64,000 nucleotides of DNA. Origin: Lysobacter panacisoli (GTDB taxonomy: Bacteria > Pseudomonadota > Gammaproteobacteria > Xanthomonadales > Xanthomonadaceae). Both the position numbers and the translations under genes were made by a program. Below are positions 7,792-17,963 of the stretch, in pieces (the stretch's first letter is position 1; every line of letters starts with the position of its first letter). Where the stretch lies: the NCBI RefSeq assembly GCF_009765165.1, contig NZ_VLNU01000001.1, positions 248,001-312,000 of the forward strand, given 5' to 3'. The notes below the pieces were generated by a model. The model was not told where the DNA came from and did not search any database. It saw only the letters and a list, made by a program, of their open reading frames with translations.

Positions 7792-8676
7792 ATGGCATTG
7801 CGCGCGGATTGGCTCCCGGCCCTGACAGCATTCGAATCGGCCGCCCGGCACCAGAACTTCGCCCACGCCGCGGAGGAACTGCACCTCACCGCGAGCGCGG
7901 TCAGCCACCACGTGCGCAAGCTCGAATCGCGCCTGGGCGTGGCCCTGTTCCAGCGCCATGCGCGCGGTGTCTCGCTGACCGCCGAGGGCCGCCAGCTGGC
8001 CGACGCCGCAGGCAGTGCGCTGGCCGACGTCGAAGGCGTGCTGCGCAGCCTGCGCGGCGCGCGCGAGGAACACGACCGCGTGCGCCTAACCACCCTGCAC
8101 TCCCTCGCCTACACCTGGCTGATGCCGCGCCTGCCGGCGTTCACCCGGACGCATCCGCAGGTACGGCTGAGCGTGGACACCGAGATCGCCCTCACCCGTT
8201 TCGACGACGGCGGTCCGGACCTCGGCATCCGTCACGGCCCCGGCCACTGGCCCGGGCTGACCTCGCATTTCCTGATGGACGAGGCGCTGTTCCCGGTCGC
8301 CTCGCCGTCCTACCCGGCGCTGCCGGACATCCGCACGCCGGCCGACATCGCCCGCCAGCCGCTGATTTCCGACCACGCGCGCCAGGGCTGGCACGACTGG
8401 TTCCGCGGCGCGAACGTGCACGGCCCGCGGCTCGACGAGCGGTACAGCTTCAGCGATACCACCGACGCGATGAACGCCGCAGTGCACGGCCTGGGCGTTT
8501 CGCTGGCGCGTTCGCGGATCGCCGCGCCCTACTTCGAGCGCGGCGAACTCATCCGCCTGCCCGGCCCGGAACTGACCGCCCGCTGGGGTTACTTCATCGT
8601 CTATCCCGCGCATCGCCGCCTGCGTCCCGCCGCGCAGACGCTGGTGGACTGGCTGCTGGACACGGTCCGCAGCTGA
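7792..8676 (+). CDS. LysR-family transcriptional regulator (GcvA-like)
   Basis: A 294-residue regulator with an N-terminal winged helix-turn-helix (about residues 3-62; FAHAAEELHLTASAVSHHVR) and a C-terminal periplasmic-binding-like effector domain. The sequence type (LPALTAFESAARHQNF, LGVALFQRHARGV) is that of GcvA-like LysR proteins. ATG 7792 is preferred over TTG 7780 because GAGG sits at the right distance upstream. It is divergent from the cupin gene 118 bp away and probably regulates it. The effector is unknown. Confidence 0.9.
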   Translation: MALRADWLPALTAFESAARHQNFAHAAEELHLTASAVSHHVRKLESRLGVALFQRHARGVSLTAEGRQLADAAGSALADVEGVLRSLRGAREEHDRVRLTTLHSLAYTWLMPRLPAFTRTHPQVRLSVDTEIALTRFDDGGPDLGIRHGPGHWPGLTSHFLMDEALFPVASPSYPALPDIRTPADIARQPLISDHARQGWHDWFRGANVHGPRLDERYSFSDTTDAMNAAVHGLGVSLARSRIAAPYFERGELIRLPGPELTARWGYFIVYPAHRRLRPAAQTLVDWLLDTVRS

Positions 8677-8701
8677 GTCGCGAAAAATTTTCCGCCGGGC
8701 G

Positions 8702-8728
8702 TGTCGATTCCGCCCGGCGTGCTTCGTC
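8702..8728 (+). promoter_or_regulatory. Candidate ECF42 sigma-factor promoter
   Basis: TGTCGA at 8702-8707 is followed, after exactly 17 bp, by CGTC at 8725-8728. The described ECF42 promoter, as I recall it, is TGTCGA at -35 and CGA/TC at -10. It lies 55 bp before the first DGPF gene of the operon that ends with the ECF42-like sigma gene. The -35 hexamer sits in the 9-nt loop of a perfect 9-bp inverted repeat (8693-8701 with 8711-8719). Confidence 0.65.
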
Positions 8729-8782
8729 CTCATGACAAGAGCCCGCCACTGGGGCCGGCTCCCTCCCCGACAGGTGACGACG

Positions 8783-9208
8783 ATGAAGTTCATGGTGATC
8801 GTGAAGGCAACGCCCGAATCCGAAGCCGGCCAGATGCCGAGCGCGGAACTGCTGACCCAGATGGGCCGCTACAACGAGGAACTGGCCAAGGCCGGCGTGA
8901 TGCTGGCCGGCGAAGGCCTCTACGCCAGCGCACAGGGCGCGCGCGTTCGCTTCGACGGCGACAAGCGCAGCGTGATCGATGGTCCGTTCGCGGAGACCAA
9001 GGAACTGATCGCCGGCTACTGGCTGTTCCAGACCGCGTCGCTGCAGGAAGCGGTCGAATGGGTGAAGCGCTGCCCGAACCCCGACGGCGGCCAGAGCGAG
9101 ATCGAGATCCGCCAGGTGTACGAATTCGGCGCCTGCGGCGGCGAACTCACGCCGGAACTGCTCGAACAGCAGCAGCGCATCGCCGAGCAGATCACTGCAC
9201 GGCAGTAA
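8783..9208 (+). CDS. YCII-related DGPF-domain protein
   Basis: A 141-residue protein with the DGPF signature (VIDGPFAETKELIAGYW, DGPF at residues 66-69) and the closing EIEIRQVYEFGAC. DGPF/YCII proteins are small ferredoxin-like-fold proteins of unknown activity that very often accompany ECF42 sigma factors. ATG 8783 is preceded by AGGTGACG; an in-frame ATG at 8732 would overlap the predicted transcription start and is rejected. First gene of a six-gene operon ending in the sigma factor. A paralogue is at 10130. Confidence 0.9.
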   Translation: MKFMVIVKATPESEAGQMPSAELLTQMGRYNEELAKAGVMLAGEGLYASAQGARVRFDGDKRSVIDGPFAETKELIAGYWLFQTASLQEAVEWVKRCPNPDGGQSEIEIRQVYEFGACGGELTPELLEQQQRIAEQITARQ

Positions 9209-9234
9209 TCCCCTCCGAGGACCGGGACACGACC

Positions 9235-9648
9235 ATGAAGATCAACGCCTACCTCGCCTTCGAAGACCAGTGCGAAGCCGCGTTCCGCTTCTACGCGGAA
9301 TGCCTGGGCGGCACGATCGAGGCGCTCAGCCGCTTCGGCGACACGCCCGCGTGCAGCCACGTTCCCGAGTCGCACCGCGACCGGATCATGCACGCGCGGC
9401 TGATCGTCGGCGACCAGGCGCTGATGGGCTCGGATTCGATGCCCGAGCATCCCTACGACGGCGTGAAGGGCTGCTCTATCGCGCTCAACGTCGATTCCGT
9501 TGCCGAAGCCGAACGCGTGTTCAACGCGCTGTCGGAAGGCGGGCACATCGTGATGCCGCTGGACAAGACCTTCTGGGCCGCGCGCTTCGGCATGTTCGTC
9601 GACCGCTTCGGCGTGCCGTGGATGGTCAATTGCGAACACGACACGTGA
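9235..9648 (+). CDS. PhnB-like VOC protein
   Basis: A 137-residue protein of the PhnB/DUF3466-like VOC branch: AYLAFEDQCEAAFRFYAECLGG at the start, the central ACSHVPESHRDRIMHARL, and the closing WAARFGMFVDRFGVPWMVN. The usual members are about 140 residues and dimeric; the ligand is unknown. It begins 26 bp after the first DGPF gene, inside the sigma-factor operon, an arrangement seen in other ECF42 loci. Confidence 0.87.
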   Translation: MKINAYLAFEDQCEAAFRFYAECLGGTIEALSRFGDTPACSHVPESHRDRIMHARLIVGDQALMGSDSMPEHPYDGVKGCSIALNVDSVAEAERVFNALSEGGHIVMPLDKTFWAARFGMFVDRFGVPWMVNCEHDT

Positions 9649-9694
9649 TCGCGGCAAATCGCTGAAACCCACACAAACCCCAAGGACACACCCG

Positions 9695-10105
9695 ATGCCC
9701 TCCCAGATCTTCGTCAACCTCCCCTGCAAGGACCTGCCGCGCTCGAAGGCGTTCTTCGAGTCGCTCGGCTACGCGTTCAATCCCGACTTCACCGACGAGA
9801 ACGGCACCTGCATGGTCGTCAGCGAAGGCAGCATCCACGTGATGTTGCTGGCGCAGCCGTTCTTCCAGGGCTTCACGAAGAAGCCGGTCGCCGACGCGCA
9901 CACGACCACCGAAAGCATCATCTGCCTGTCGCTCGACAGCCGCGACGCAGTCGATGCGATCGTCGCCAAGGCCGTCGCCGGCGGTGCGAAGACGCCGATG
10001 CCCGTGCAGGACCACGGCTTCATGTACCAGCACGGTTTCGAGGACCTGGACGGACACCTGTGGGAGTTCGTGCACATGTCCGGCGAACCGCCGAAGAACG
10101 CGTAA
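9695..10105 (+). CDS. VOC-family protein
   Basis: A 136-residue protein: FVNLPCKDLPRSKAFFESLGY at the N-terminus and FEDLDGHLWEFVHM at the C-terminus mark the two beta-alpha-beta modules of a VOC protein. Glu in LWEF and His in GSIHV are candidate metal ligands. It lies between a PhnB-like protein and the second DGPF protein in the same operon, with a short AAGGAC ribosome site upstream. Confidence 0.87.
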   Translation: MPSQIFVNLPCKDLPRSKAFFESLGYAFNPDFTDENGTCMVVSEGSIHVMLLAQPFFQGFTKKPVADAHTTTESIICLSLDSRDAVDAIVAKAVAGGAKTPMPVQDHGFMYQHGFEDLDGHLWEFVHMSGEPPKNA

Positions 10106-10129
10106 CGCTCCGCACCAAGGAGAACCGCC

Positions 10130-10555
10130 ATGCGTTTCATGATGCTGATGATCCCGAACGGTTACGAAAGCGCCGAGCCCGGCGCGATGCCGCCGGCCGA
10201 TCGCGTCGCCGCGATGATGAAATACAACGAAGCCCTGCAGAAGGCCGGCGTTCTGCTCGCGCTCGACGGCCTGCATCCGCCGTCGATGGGCGCGCGCGTG
10301 AGCTTCGCGTCAGGCCGTCCGCACGTCACCGACGGGCCGTTCCCGGAAGCGAAGGACGTGCTCGGCGGCTACTGGATGATCCAGGTTAAATCGCGCGAGG
10401 AAGCCATCGCCTGGGCCTCGCGCTGTCCCGCCAGCGACAACGAAGTGATCGAAGTGCGCCAGGTGCAGGAGTTCGGCGACTTTCCCGAAGACGTGCAGGA
10501 AGCCGCCGCAGGCTTCGAGCAGATGCAACGCGCACCACACACCCCATCCCACTGA
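10130..10555 (+). CDS. YCII-related DGPF-domain protein, second copy
   Basis: A 141-residue paralogue of the protein at 8783, with DGPF at residues 68-71 (HVTDGPFPEAKDVLGGYW) and the closing EVIEVRQVQEFGDFP. The two copies share architecture but differ in many residues, so this is not a recent duplication. AAGGAG precedes ATG 10130. Fourth gene of the ECF42-type operon. Confidence 0.9.
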   Translation: MRFMMLMIPNGYESAEPGAMPPADRVAAMMKYNEALQKAGVLLALDGLHPPSMGARVSFASGRPHVTDGPFPEAKDVLGGYWMIQVKSREEAIAWASRCPASDNEVIEVRQVQEFGDFPEDVQEAAAGFEQMQRAPHTPSH

Positions 10556-10566
10556 AGGAACAGCCC

Positions 10567-11097
10567 ATGTTGAAGTTCATCGCCCTGGCCATCGTCATCG
10601 TCGTCATCGCCGTGCTGGCGTTCGCCGCGACCCGGCCCGATTCGTTCCGCGTCGAACGCAGCGTGCTCGTGCAGGCACCGCCGCAGCGCATCTTCGAGCA
10701 GATCGACGATTTCCATCGCTGGCAGGCGTGGTCGCCGTACGAGAAGCTCGATCCGGACATGAAGCGCGAGATCGGCGGCGCGGCGCGGGGCGTCGGCGCG
10801 ACCTATGCCTGGAACGGCAATTCCAAGGCCGGCGAAGGACGCATGGAGATCGTCGGCACCGAGCCCGCACGCAACGTGACGATCCAGCTCGACTTCACCC
10901 GGCCGATGAAGGCGAACAATGTCGCGCAGTTCAGCATCGAGCCCGAAGGCGATGCGAGCCGGGTGACGTGGTCTATGCAGGGCGCACAGCCGTTCATGGG
11001 CAAGGTGTTCGGCCTGGTGTTCGACATGGACACGATGATCGGCAAGGACTTCGAGGAAGGCCTGCGGAATCTGAAGCGCATCGCCGAGACGCGCTGA
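10567..11097 (+). CDS. SRPBCC-family protein with an N-terminal membrane anchor
   Basis: A 176-residue protein. Residues 3-21 form a hydrophobic segment (FIALAIVIVVIAVLAFAAT) that should anchor or export it; the rest is a polyketide-cyclase/START-like SRPBCC domain (VERSVLVQAPPQRIFEQI, FHRWQAWSPYEKLDP, and the C-terminal GKDFEEGLRNLKRIAE). It starts 11 bp after the DGPF gene stop with AAGGAA upstream. SRPBCC domains bind hydrophobic ligands; the ligand here is unknown. Confidence 0.85.
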   Translation: MLKFIALAIVIVVIAVLAFAATRPDSFRVERSVLVQAPPQRIFEQIDDFHRWQAWSPYEKLDPDMKREIGGAARGVGATYAWNGNSKAGEGRMEIVGTEPARNVTIQLDFTRPMKANNVAQFSIEPEGDASRVTWSMQGAQPFMGKVFGLVFDMDTMIGKDFEEGLRNLKRIAETR

Positions 11098-11132
11098 CCG
11101 TCACGCTGAACGCGCCATCACGCCAGATGCAT

Positions 11133-11152
11133 CCATCCGCACTTGCGGATGG
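11133..11152 (+). other. Hairpin between the SRPBCC and sigma-factor genes
   Basis: CCATCCGC (11133-11140) and GCGGATGG (11145-11152) form a perfect 8-bp stem with a 4-nt loop in the 82-bp gap before the sigma gene. No T-run follows. It could attenuate or stabilise the transcript leading into the sigma gene, or have no role. Confidence 0.4.
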
Positions 11153-11179
11153 CGCGATGCGGTGGTCTGATCGGGCGCC

Positions 11180-12460
11180 ATGACGGCGACCGACATCCAT
11201 CGCACCATCGATGCCGTCTGGCGCATCGAATCCGCCCGCCTGATCGCCACGCTCGCGCGCATGCTGCGCGACGTGGGACTGGCGGAGGAACTGGCCCAGG
11301 ACGCGCTGGTCGCGGCACTGGAAAAGTGGCCACAGAGCGGTGTGCCGGACCAGCCCGGCGCGTGGCTGATGGCCACGGCCAAGCATCGCGCGATCGACCG
11401 CCTCCGTCGCGGCAAGCTGCTGCAGCGCAAGCACGAGGAGATCGCGCGCGAGCTGGAGTCCGAACAGGACGACGCCGACGATCGCCACCTCGAAACGCTC
11501 GACGATCCGTTCGGCGACGACCTGCTGCGGCTGGTCTTCACCGCCTGCCATCCGGTGCTGCCGCGTCCGGCGCAGGTCGCGCTGACGCTGCGCCTGCTCG
11601 GCGGCCTCACCACCGACGAGATCGCACGCGCGTTCCTCGCGCCTGAAACGACCATCGCCCAGCGCATCGTGCGCGCCAAGCGCACGCTTGCCGAGAAGCA
11701 GGTGCCGTACGAAGTGCCGCGCGGCGAGGAACTGGCGCAACGCCTGTCGTCGGTGCTGTCGGTGATCTACCTGATCTTCAACGAAGGCTACTCGGCCACC
11801 GCCGGCGACGACTGGATGCGCCCGGGCCTGTGCGAGGACGCACTGCGGCTGGGCCGCATCCTCGCCGAACTGATGCCGAAGGAAGCCGAGGTGTTCGGCC
11901 TGGTCGCGCTGATGGAGATCCAGGCCTCGCGCTCGGCGGCGCGCGTCGGTCCCGACGGCGAACCGGTATTGCTGCTGGAACAGAATCGCGCGCGTTGGGA
12001 CCAGTTGTTGATCCACCGCGGACTGACGGCACTGGAACGCGCGCAGAAGATCAACGCCGCGCAGGATCTGTCCGACGGTCCCTACACGCTACAGGCGGCG
12101 ATCGCGGCCTGCCACGCACGCGCGCTCACCGCGCAGGACACCGACTGGGCATCGATCGCGGGCCTCTACGCCGCGCTCGCGCGCATCGCGCCCTCGCCGA
12201 TCATCGAACTTAACCGCGCCGTCGCGCTGTCGATGCTGTTCGGTCCGGCCGCGGGACTGGCGCTGGTCGATGCACTGACCGGCGAACCCGCGCTGAAGGA
12301 CTACCACCTGCTGCCGAGCGTGCGCGGCGACCTGCTGAAGAAGCTCGGGCGGCTGGACGAAGCGCGCGTGGAATTCGAACGCGCCGCGGACATGACCCGC
12401 AACGCGCGCGAACAGGCATTGCTGCGCCAGCGCGCCGCGGAGTGCGCGGCGGCCGGCTGA
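11180..12460 (+). CDS. ECF42-type RNA polymerase sigma factor with C-terminal TPR-like domain
   Basis: A 426-residue protein, far longer than ordinary ECF sigma factors. Region 2 is near residues 8-80 (LAEELAQDALVAALEKW, then PGAWLMATAKHRAIDRLRR) and region 4 near 125-172 (LTTDEIARAFLAPETTIAQRI). After that comes the conserved VIYLIFNEGYSATAG block and a helical, TPR-like C-terminal region ending in KLGRLDEARVEFERA. This long extension and the DGPF neighbours define the ECF42 group, which lacks an anti-sigma factor and is thought to be controlled by the extension. Last gene of the operon starting at 8783; a matching promoter is at 8702-8728. Confidence 0.9.
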   Translation: MTATDIHRTIDAVWRIESARLIATLARMLRDVGLAEELAQDALVAALEKWPQSGVPDQPGAWLMATAKHRAIDRLRRGKLLQRKHEEIARELESEQDDADDRHLETLDDPFGDDLLRLVFTACHPVLPRPAQVALTLRLLGGLTTDEIARAFLAPETTIAQRIVRAKRTLAEKQVPYEVPRGEELAQRLSSVLSVIYLIFNEGYSATAGDDWMRPGLCEDALRLGRILAELMPKEAEVFGLVALMEIQASRSAARVGPDGEPVLLLEQNRARWDQLLIHRGLTALERAQKINAAQDLSDGPYTLQAAIAACHARALTAQDTDWASIAGLYAALARIAPSPIIELNRAVALSMLFGPAAGLALVDALTGEPALKDYHLLPSVRGDLLKKLGRLDEARVEFERAADMTRNAREQALLRQRAAECAAAG

Positions 12461-12475
12461 AGGCGATGGCCGCGG

Positions 12476-12844
12476 CTACTCCGCGACCTTCGACACGATG
12501 GGCTTGAAGCCGCCCCAGAACATGCGCTTGCCGTCGAACGGCAGGCTCTTGGGATCCATGCCGGCCAGGCGCGGATCCTTCATCACCTGCGCGTTGATCC
12601 TGTCACGCGCCTTGCGCGATTTGTAGACGATCCAGGAGAACACCACGACCTCGTCCGGCTTGAGCTTCACCGCCTGCGGGAACGAGGTGACCTTGCCCGG
12701 CTGCACGTCGTCGGCGACGCATTCGTGGTACTCCAGCGCACCGTATTCCAGCCAGATCTTGCAGGCCATACGCGCCAGCTTCTTGTACGCGTCCAGGCCG
12801 TCCCTCGGAACCGGCAAGACAAAACCATCCACATAGAAAGCCAT
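12476..12844 (-). CDS. DUF1428 family protein
   Basis: A 122-residue protein: YVDGFVLPVPRDGLDAYKKLAR at the start, then EYHECVADDV, and the closing DGKRMFWGGFKPIV, matching DUF1428, small dimeric ferredoxin-fold proteins of unknown function. AAGGAGTG lies 7 bases before ATG 12844, deciding the start against a long upstream frame. It converges on the sigma-factor gene with a 15-bp gap. DUF1428, DGPF and PhnB-like proteins are often found together, so it may belong to the same physiological module, but no TGTCGA box precedes it. Confidence 0.87.
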   Translation of the reverse strand: MAFYVDGFVLPVPRDGLDAYKKLARMACKIWLEYGALEYHECVADDVQPGKVTSFPQAVKLKPDEVVVFSWIVYKSRKARDRINAQVMKDPRLAGMDPKSLPFDGKRMFWGGFKPIVSKVAE

Positions 12845-12921
12845 CGTTTCACTCCTTGCGTTGATCGCGGCACGAAGCCGCATGATGCGACAGCGCTCGT
12901 TAGCGACGAGTCGACTGCGCC

Positions 12922-13512
12922 TTACTGCTTCGCCACGGCCTCGACCTGGATGCGCAGGGTCACGTTCATGTCGAAGCCCCAGTCCTTGCCGGCATCGATG
13001 CCGAACTCGTCGCGGCGGAACGTCGCCGAAGCGTCCGCACCACACCAGTCGCGCTTGTTGAGCGGGTGCGGCATGCACTTGAAACGCGCGATGTCCAGGT
13101 CGAGCGGTCGCGTGACGCCGTGCAGGGTGAGCTGGCCGCGCACTTTCGTCGGCATGCCGTCGCGGAAATCGGCGAGCGTGCCGGTGTAGGTGGCCTGCGG
13201 GAACTTCGCGGTGTCGAACAGCTCATCGCCGCGCGCCTTGTCGTTCATCGCGTCAAGTCCGAAATCGATGCTGGACGCATCGATCACGACCTTCACCGAG
13301 CCCTTGCCGGCGGCCTTGTCCAGCGCGATCTCGCCACTGCTGCCGTTGAACTTGCCGCGCCACGACGACATTCCCATGTGGTCGGCTTCGAAACTGGGGA
13401 AGGTGTGCGCCGGGTCGATCTCGTACACGGCCGGCGCGGCGGCGGCAACGGAGCAGGCCGCGGCCAGCGCGGCCGAGAGCGTGGAGCGAAGCGCGAAACG
13501 GAAAGCAGGCAT
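12922..13512 (-). CDS. YceI-family periplasmic protein
   Basis: A 196-residue protein with a signal peptide (about residues 1-26, cleaved near SVAAAAP) and a YceI lipocalin-like domain: YEIDPAHTFPSFEADHMG, then STLHGVT-like QLTLHGVTRPLDLDI and the closing ASATFRRDEFGIDAGKDWG. YceI-like proteins bind amphiphilic or isoprenoid molecules in the periplasm. GAGGGATC precedes ATG 13512. Cys in RFKCMPHP and DWCGAD may form a disulfide. Confidence 0.9.
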   Translation of the reverse strand: MPAFRFALRSTLSAALAAACSVAAAAPAVYEIDPAHTFPSFEADHMGMSSWRGKFNGSSGEIALDKAAGKGSVKVVIDASSIDFGLDAMNDKARGDELFDTAKFPQATYTGTLADFRDGMPTKVRGQLTLHGVTRPLDLDIARFKCMPHPLNKRDWCGADASATFRRDEFGIDAGKDWGFDMNVTLRIQVEAVAKQ

Positions 13513-13614
13513 CGTGATCCCTCGTCGTTGGCGGCCGGCGTTCTCGCGGCCTTCATGGGTTCGACGAACGGGGATGACGGGAATCGACAAGCCGGGAGGA
13601 CGAGCATTTCTTTT

Positions 13615-13744
13615 CCTTCTCCCCTTGTGGGAGAAGGTGCTCGAAGGGCGGAAGAGGGGGGCGTGCGAAGCGCGCTACACCAGTGGGCGTCCCACCCCTC
13701 TCCCTGGCGCTTCGCGCCTGTCCCTCTCCCGCAAGGGGAGAGGG
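13615..13744. repeat. Composite dispersed repeat, inverted (B module then A module)
   Basis: B-type sequence at 13615-13660 (CCTTCTCCCCTTGTGGGAGAAGG) and an A-type module at 13694-13744 (CCCCTCTCCCTGGCGCTTCG to GCAAGGGGAGAGGG), in the opposite order to the copy at 6208-6330. It fills most of the 242-bp gap between the yceI-like and tfoX-like genes. Confidence 0.75.
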
Positions 13745-13755
13745 AACAGCCCACG

Positions 13756-14094
13756 CTACCGCTTCTTCCCACGCCCATGCCGCAGCGCCGCGGCGCGCGC
13801 CAGGTCGGCCCAGGGCCGCATCGCGGCGGCGGATTCCATCGCGGCTTCCGGCACCGACCAGTAGCTCATCGTGATCGGCGATTCCTGCCCGAGGTAGACG
13901 TAGGGCTGGCTGCCCGCGGCCTCGAAATGCAGCTGCGTTTCCGCGTCGACCTTCAGGTACAGCGCCTCTTCCATGATCACGCCGAGCATCACGCCGTCCA
14001 CGTACACGCCGTGGCCGCCGAACATTGCCCGCGTGGTGACCGTGCCCAGTGGATCGAGCAGGTCGTGCAGGTGGGCGATGAGGGCGTTGCTCAT
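13756..14094 (-). CDS. TfoX N-terminal domain protein
   Basis: A 112-residue protein with the TfoX_N signature TTRAMFGGHGVYVDGVMLGVI and LYLKVDAE, then a PYVYLGQESPITMSYWSVPEA segment and a basic tail (RHGRGKKR). It has only the N-terminal domain, not the C-terminal domain found in the competence regulator TfoX/Sxy, so a role in competence should not be assumed. It lies between two repeat clusters. Confidence 0.85.
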   Translation of the reverse strand: MSNALIAHLHDLLDPLGTVTTRAMFGGHGVYVDGVMLGVIMEEALYLKVDAETQLHFEAAGSQPYVYLGQESPITMSYWSVPEAAMESAAAMRPWADLARAAALRHGRGKKR

Positions 14095-14139
14095 GTCGGG
14101 ATCACGAGGAGCGCCAGTGCGCTCCGACTGCGGGGCGAG

Positions 14140-14164
14140 CCCCTCTCCCGTTGCGGGAGAGGGG
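14140..14164. repeat. Short CCCCTCTCCC...GGGAGAGGGG inverted repeat
   Basis: Ten-base arms around GTTGC, the same element as at 1089-1113. It lies 25 bp beyond the stop of the TonB receptor gene (minus strand) and may mark its transcript end, although no T-run is present. Confidence 0.7.
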
Positions 14165-14189
14165 TGGTAAAACTGGCGTCAGGCCGCGA

Positions 14190-16640
<2,451 letters not shown>

Positions 16641-16676
16641 GTGCTCTCCCCAGGGCGATGTGCCCATCAGCCTAAA

Positions 16677-16721
16677 GCCAATTGTTAATAAATTGGCAAA
16701 CTTTTTGCCTTGATGGGCAAA
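16677..16721 (-). promoter_or_regulatory. AT-rich promoter/operator region of the TonB receptor
   Basis: Within 37-81 bp upstream of the receptor start are GCCAATT (16677-16683) and AATTGGC (16691-16697), an inverted repeat with 7-nt spacer, overlapping GGCAAA (16695-16700), TTTGCC (16704-16709) and a further GGCAAA (16716-16721). The direct copies of GGCAAA are 21 bp apart, two helical turns. This is the most AT-rich stretch in the neighbourhood and very probably the receptor promoter with a regulator-binding array. Confidence 0.55.
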
Positions 16722-16747
16722 TGTGACGGGTGTCAGATTGGCGGGCG

Positions 16748-16948
16748 CCCCTCTTCCGGCGCTTCGCGCCACCTTCTCCCGCAAGGGGAGAAGGAGACAG
16801 CCCGTTTCGGCCGAGCACCGCAAACGTCTCCCCTCTCCCCTTGCGGGAGAGGGACAGGCCGCCGAAGGCGGCCAGGGAGAGGGGTGGGGCGCGAAGAGCG
16901 CCCCTCTTCCGCCCCTTCGGGGCACCTTCTCCCACAAGGGGAGAAGGG
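16748..16948. repeat. Composite dispersed repeats in B-A-B order
   Basis: B module 16748-16794, A module 16831-16884, B module 16902-16948, all in the same orientation as the copy at 6208-6330. They make up most of the 352-bp non-coding stretch 16641-16992, whose other content is the receptor promoter region. CGACAATACCC at about 16968 could be the -10 of the downstream EamA gene. Confidence 0.8.
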
Positions 16949-16992
16949 AAAAGCCGGCGACAATACCCGCCCTCGCCCACCGCCCCACCCGC

Positions 16993-17934
16993 ATGAATTC
17001 CGAACGCAAGGCGCACCTGCAAATCCACTTCTGCGTGCTGCTGTGGGGATTCACCGCGATCCTGGGCAAGCTCATCACCCTGCCCGCGCTGCCGCTGGTG
17101 TGGTGGCGGATGCTGCTGGTGGTCGCTGCACTGGCGCTGGTCCCGCGCGTATGGCGCGGGCTGCGCGCGATGTCGCCGAAGGTGATGCTCGCCTATGCCG
17201 GCATTGGCGCACTCGTCGCGCTGCACTGGCTCACGTTCTACGGCGCGATCAAGCTGTCGAACGCGTCCGTTGGCGCGACGTGCATGGCGCTGGGCACGGT
17301 GTTCGTGGCGATGATCGAACCGTGGCTCACGCGCACGCGCTTCTCCAAGCGCGAACTCGCGCTGGGCCTGATGGTGCTGCCCGGTGTGGTGCTGGTAGTC
17401 GGCGGCGTGCCCGCCGGAATGCGCGTGGGCATCGCGGTGGGCGCGCTGTCGGCACTGCTGGTGGCGGTGTTCGGTTCGCTCAACAAGCGCATGGTCGAAC
17501 ACGGCGATCCGCTCACCGTGACCGCGCTGGAGCTGGGCGCCGGCACGCTTGTGCTGACCGCGCTCGCACCGCTGATGCCGCTGCTCTTCCCCGCCTTCGC
17601 CGGTCCGCTGCTCGTCGTGCCGACCGCGCACGACGCCTGGCTGCTGCTCGCCCTGGCGCTGGCCTGCACCCTGCTCCCGTTCACGCTATCGCTGGTCGCG
17701 CTGCGCCACATGAGCGCCTTCGCGCAGCAGCTCGCGGTGAACCTGGAACCGGTCTACGCGATCGTGCTGGCGGTGCTGCTGCTGGGCGAACAGCGCGAGC
17801 TGACCACGGTGTTCTACGTGGGCATGGCGATCATCCTGGCGGCCGTGTTCATCCACCCGATGCTCGGCAAACCACGGCCGCTGCAGCACCCGGAGGTGCT
17901 CGGCACGGCGGAGGCCAAGGGCGCGGCGGAATGA
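16993..17934 (+). CDS. EamA/DMT-family permease, second copy
   Basis: A 313-residue inner-membrane protein with about ten hydrophobic segments: FCVLLWGFTAILGKLI, LPLVWWRMLLVVAALAL, the conserved GALVALHWLTFYGAIKLSNASV and the second-repeat FNLEPVYA-like VNLEPVYAIVLAVLLLGE. The start is the ATG at 16993 after a run of non-coding repeats that happens to be open in frame. It is divergent from the TonB receptor. The substrate cannot be read from the sequence. Confidence 0.88.
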   Translation: MNSERKAHLQIHFCVLLWGFTAILGKLITLPALPLVWWRMLLVVAALALVPRVWRGLRAMSPKVMLAYAGIGALVALHWLTFYGAIKLSNASVGATCMALGTVFVAMIEPWLTRTRFSKRELALGLMVLPGVVLVVGGVPAGMRVGIAVGALSALLVAVFGSLNKRMVEHGDPLTVTALELGAGTLVLTALAPLMPLLFPAFAGPLLVVPTAHDAWLLLALALACTLLPFTLSLVALRHMSAFAQQLAVNLEPVYAIVLAVLLLGEQRELTTVFYVGMAIILAAVFIHPMLGKPRPLQHPEVLGTAEAKGAAE

Positions 17935-17963
17935 ACCGGCGTCTTCGTAGTAATGTCGCCGCC

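Noticed and set aside
13756..14094. TfoX-like protein as evidence of natural competence
   Set aside because: Only the N-terminal domain is present; such single-domain proteins are widespread and not tied to competence.
16748..16948. Repeat cluster considered as a CRISPR array
   Set aside because: The units are palindromic, unequal in spacing, and have no unique spacers of constant length; no cas genes are present.
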